A stretch of DNA of 48,058 nt. It comes from a virus. Both the position numbers and the translations under genes were made by a program. The notes beneath the pieces are model-generated. The model was not told the origin of the DNA. It did not search any database and was given only the letters and a program-made list of their open reading frames with translations. Each line of letters begins with the position of its first letter. Within the stretch, counting starts at the first letter, position 1. Location: positions 1-48,058 of IMG/VR virus record IMGVR_UViG_3300037882_002668. One strand, 5' to 3'. Positions 47,202 to 48,058 of the stretch are shown piece by piece.

Positions 47202-47990
47202 TTATTTTTTTTCACCACGAGATCTTAAATCTGAATATTCTTGAACCAAAATATCAATATCGTGGTTAGATTTTTCTTTAGATTTTTCAATTATATGGTC
47301 TAAAACCCCTTCTAATTCTATCATTACAGAATGTAAATCTTCATTTGTTCCTCCTAATCTATGAACCGTCACAGAAGCAATGTTTTTTAAATTAGAATGA
47401 AAGGATTTGAATATTGCTTTATAATTAATCGACATCAAACTCATTGCTTTGTCTAATGGTATTGTATTTCCCATTTTTTTTTCAATCTCCATTGTCTTTA
47501 ATTCCACTTCTCGTTCCTTGGCAATGGCGTTTGCTTTTTTTAATCTCAAATCATAATCTAACAATTCTTTACGGGCTTTTTCTTCTTCTCTACGAAGCCT
47601 TCTATCTTCGGCAGATTCTTTTATTTCAGGAACTTCATTATCCTTTGTAAGAGTTTGATTTATTTTTTTTGTGGTTATAGGTTCTTCTTTAGGTGTTGAT
47701 TTTGCTGATGGTTTTGATTTTTTTTCATTAGAAATTGATTTTTTTTCTGATGGTTTTGTTGCAACAATAAGTTTTCTTTGTATATTTGACTTAGAATTTA
47801 GATCAAATGGTATAAAAACATCTTGATTTCCACCATTTATCTCTAATAAATAAGCATAATTTAAGCGGTTTTCAGTATCTATTAAACCCTTTTTGTTGCA
47901 ACAAAGTTGCTTTCTGCTTATCTTACTTCTAATAGTGCCATCCTTTACTCCTAGAGCAATTCCGAAGTCAATTCTTTTCACTAAAGCCAT
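47202..47990 (-). CDS. Terminase small subunit, gpNu1-like
   Basis: 262 residues. The N-terminal winged helix is visible: VKRIDFGIALGVKDGTIRSKISRKQL, then LIDTENRLNYAYLLEING, as in gpNu1 ('x-x-DFG-x-x-x-x-T-x-x-x'). The middle (80-145) is Lys/Ser/Glu-rich and disordered, and a coiled coil follows (DRRLRREEEKARKELLDYDLRLKKANAIAKEREVELKTMEIEKK). The C-terminus probably contacts gpA, which starts 4 bases downstream. Its coding DNA holds two of the three palindromes described at 47756-48017. Confidence 0.85.
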   Translation of the reverse strand: MALVKRIDFGIALGVKDGTIRSKISRKQLCCNKKGLIDTENRLNYAYLLEINGGNQDVFIPFDLNSKSNIQRKLIVATKPSEKKSISNEKKSKPSAKSTPKEEPITTKKINQTLTKDNEVPEIKESAEDRRLRREEEKARKELLDYDLRLKKANAIAKEREVELKTMEIEKKMGNTIPLDKAMSLMSINYKAIFKSFHSNLKNIASVTVHRLGGTNEDLHSVMIELEGVLDHIIEKSKEKSNHDIDILVQEYSDLRSRGEKK

Positions 47991-48017
47991 TTTTTATCCT
48001 TGTTTTGTTGCAACAAA
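47756..48017. repeat. Three TTGTTGCAACAA palindromes, candidate cos/pac and operator
   Basis: Perfect palindromes at 47756-47767 (12 bp), 47893-47904 (14 bp with one extra pair on each side) and 48006-48015 core within 48004-48017 (14 bp). Two lie in the small terminase gene, the third overlaps its promoter box. The coding copies fall in different reading frames (Cys-Cys-Asn versus Val-Ala-Thr), so conservation is at DNA level. No other exact copy was noticed elsewhere in the window. Confidence 0.75.
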
Positions 48018-48021
48018 TATA
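48014..48021 (-). promoter_or_regulatory. Promoter box for the terminase genes
   Basis: TATATTTG on the minus strand, 24 bases before the terS start. The palindrome at 48004-48017 overlaps its TTTG half and the transcript start, so a protein bound there would block transcription. The region 48022-48058 holds no gene. Confidence 0.55.
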
Positions 48022-48058
48022 GCAAAACAAAAGGGAAAACTGTTGCATTGTCGAAAAA

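Noticed and set aside
333-47650. Plus-strand open frames (for example 3882-4379, 10237-10839, 8965-9483)
   Set aside because: All are mirror frames of well-supported minus-strand genes and show no recognisable protein pattern.
1-48058. Lysogeny module, CRISPR array or insertion sequence
   Set aside because: No integrase, excisionase, transposase, regularly spaced direct repeats or terminal inverted repeats were found by eye.

Overview
The window looks like the whole, or nearly whole, genome of a virulent tailed phage with a contractile tail (myovirus morphology) that infects a Flavobacterium-like member of the Bacteroidota. Every convincing gene reads from the minus strand. Three things point to the host: strong AT richness; genes that start behind A/T-rich stretches with no Shine-Dalgarno sequence; and repeated promoters of the Flavobacterium type (TTG, about 19-20 bases, TAnnTTTG). 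From memory the layout resembles Flavobacterium columnare myoviruses such as FCL-2 and FCV-1, but no comparison was run. No integrase, lysogeny repressor, DNA polymerase, helicase, primase or RNA polymerase was recognised.

Layout, read in the direction of transcription (high to low coordinates). 48.0-43.0 kb: small and large terminase, gpW-like head completion protein and lambda-type portal. 43.0-38.1 kb: fibre-like proteins, holin, spanin-like membrane proteins, GH19-type endolysin and several small exported or membrane proteins. 38.0-18.6 kb: about 40 mostly small early/middle genes. These include a MazG-like pyrophosphohydrolase, an acyl carrier protein, an SSB-like DUF3127 protein, an NdpA/YejK nucleoid-associated protein, two replication-initiation-like proteins, GIY-YIG and HNH nucleases, a thioredoxin fold without its cysteines, a DnaN-type sliding clamp, YopX and a C5 cytosine methyltransferase. 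18.4-13.7 kb: protease/scaffold, decoration protein, gpE-type capsid and connectors. 13.7-0 kb: a Mu-like contractile tail (sheath, tube, frameshifted chaperone, tape measure, gp46-gp47-gp48, two fibres, then gp43-gp44-gp45). The head is lambda-like and the tail Mu-like. The portal is separated from the protease and capsid genes by about 24 kb of lysis and early genes.

Non-coding content is unusually rich for a phage of this size. Three copies of the palindrome TTGTTGCAACAA lie in and just before the small terminase gene, a good candidate for the packaging (cos/pac) recognition site. Two late promoters, for the portal operon and the capsid operon, share a 14-base box in their leaders, followed by an intrinsic terminator and then the genes. 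That is the architecture expected of antitermination or attenuation. A 620-base gene-free stretch at 3.0-3.6 kb has its own promoters and terminators and a compact folded RNA. Two early promoters at 30.1 and 37.5 kb are nearly identical 57-base copies.

How it probably works (inference): early genes are transcribed by host RNA polymerase from Flavobacterium-type promoters. The phage adapts the host replisome with its own clamp, SSB-like and initiator-like proteins rather than bringing a polymerase. Late head and tail operons then start from TATATTTG promoters gated by the leader terminators. A lambda-type terminase packages the DNA, and a holin, a chitinase-like lysozyme and spanin-like proteins release the progeny.
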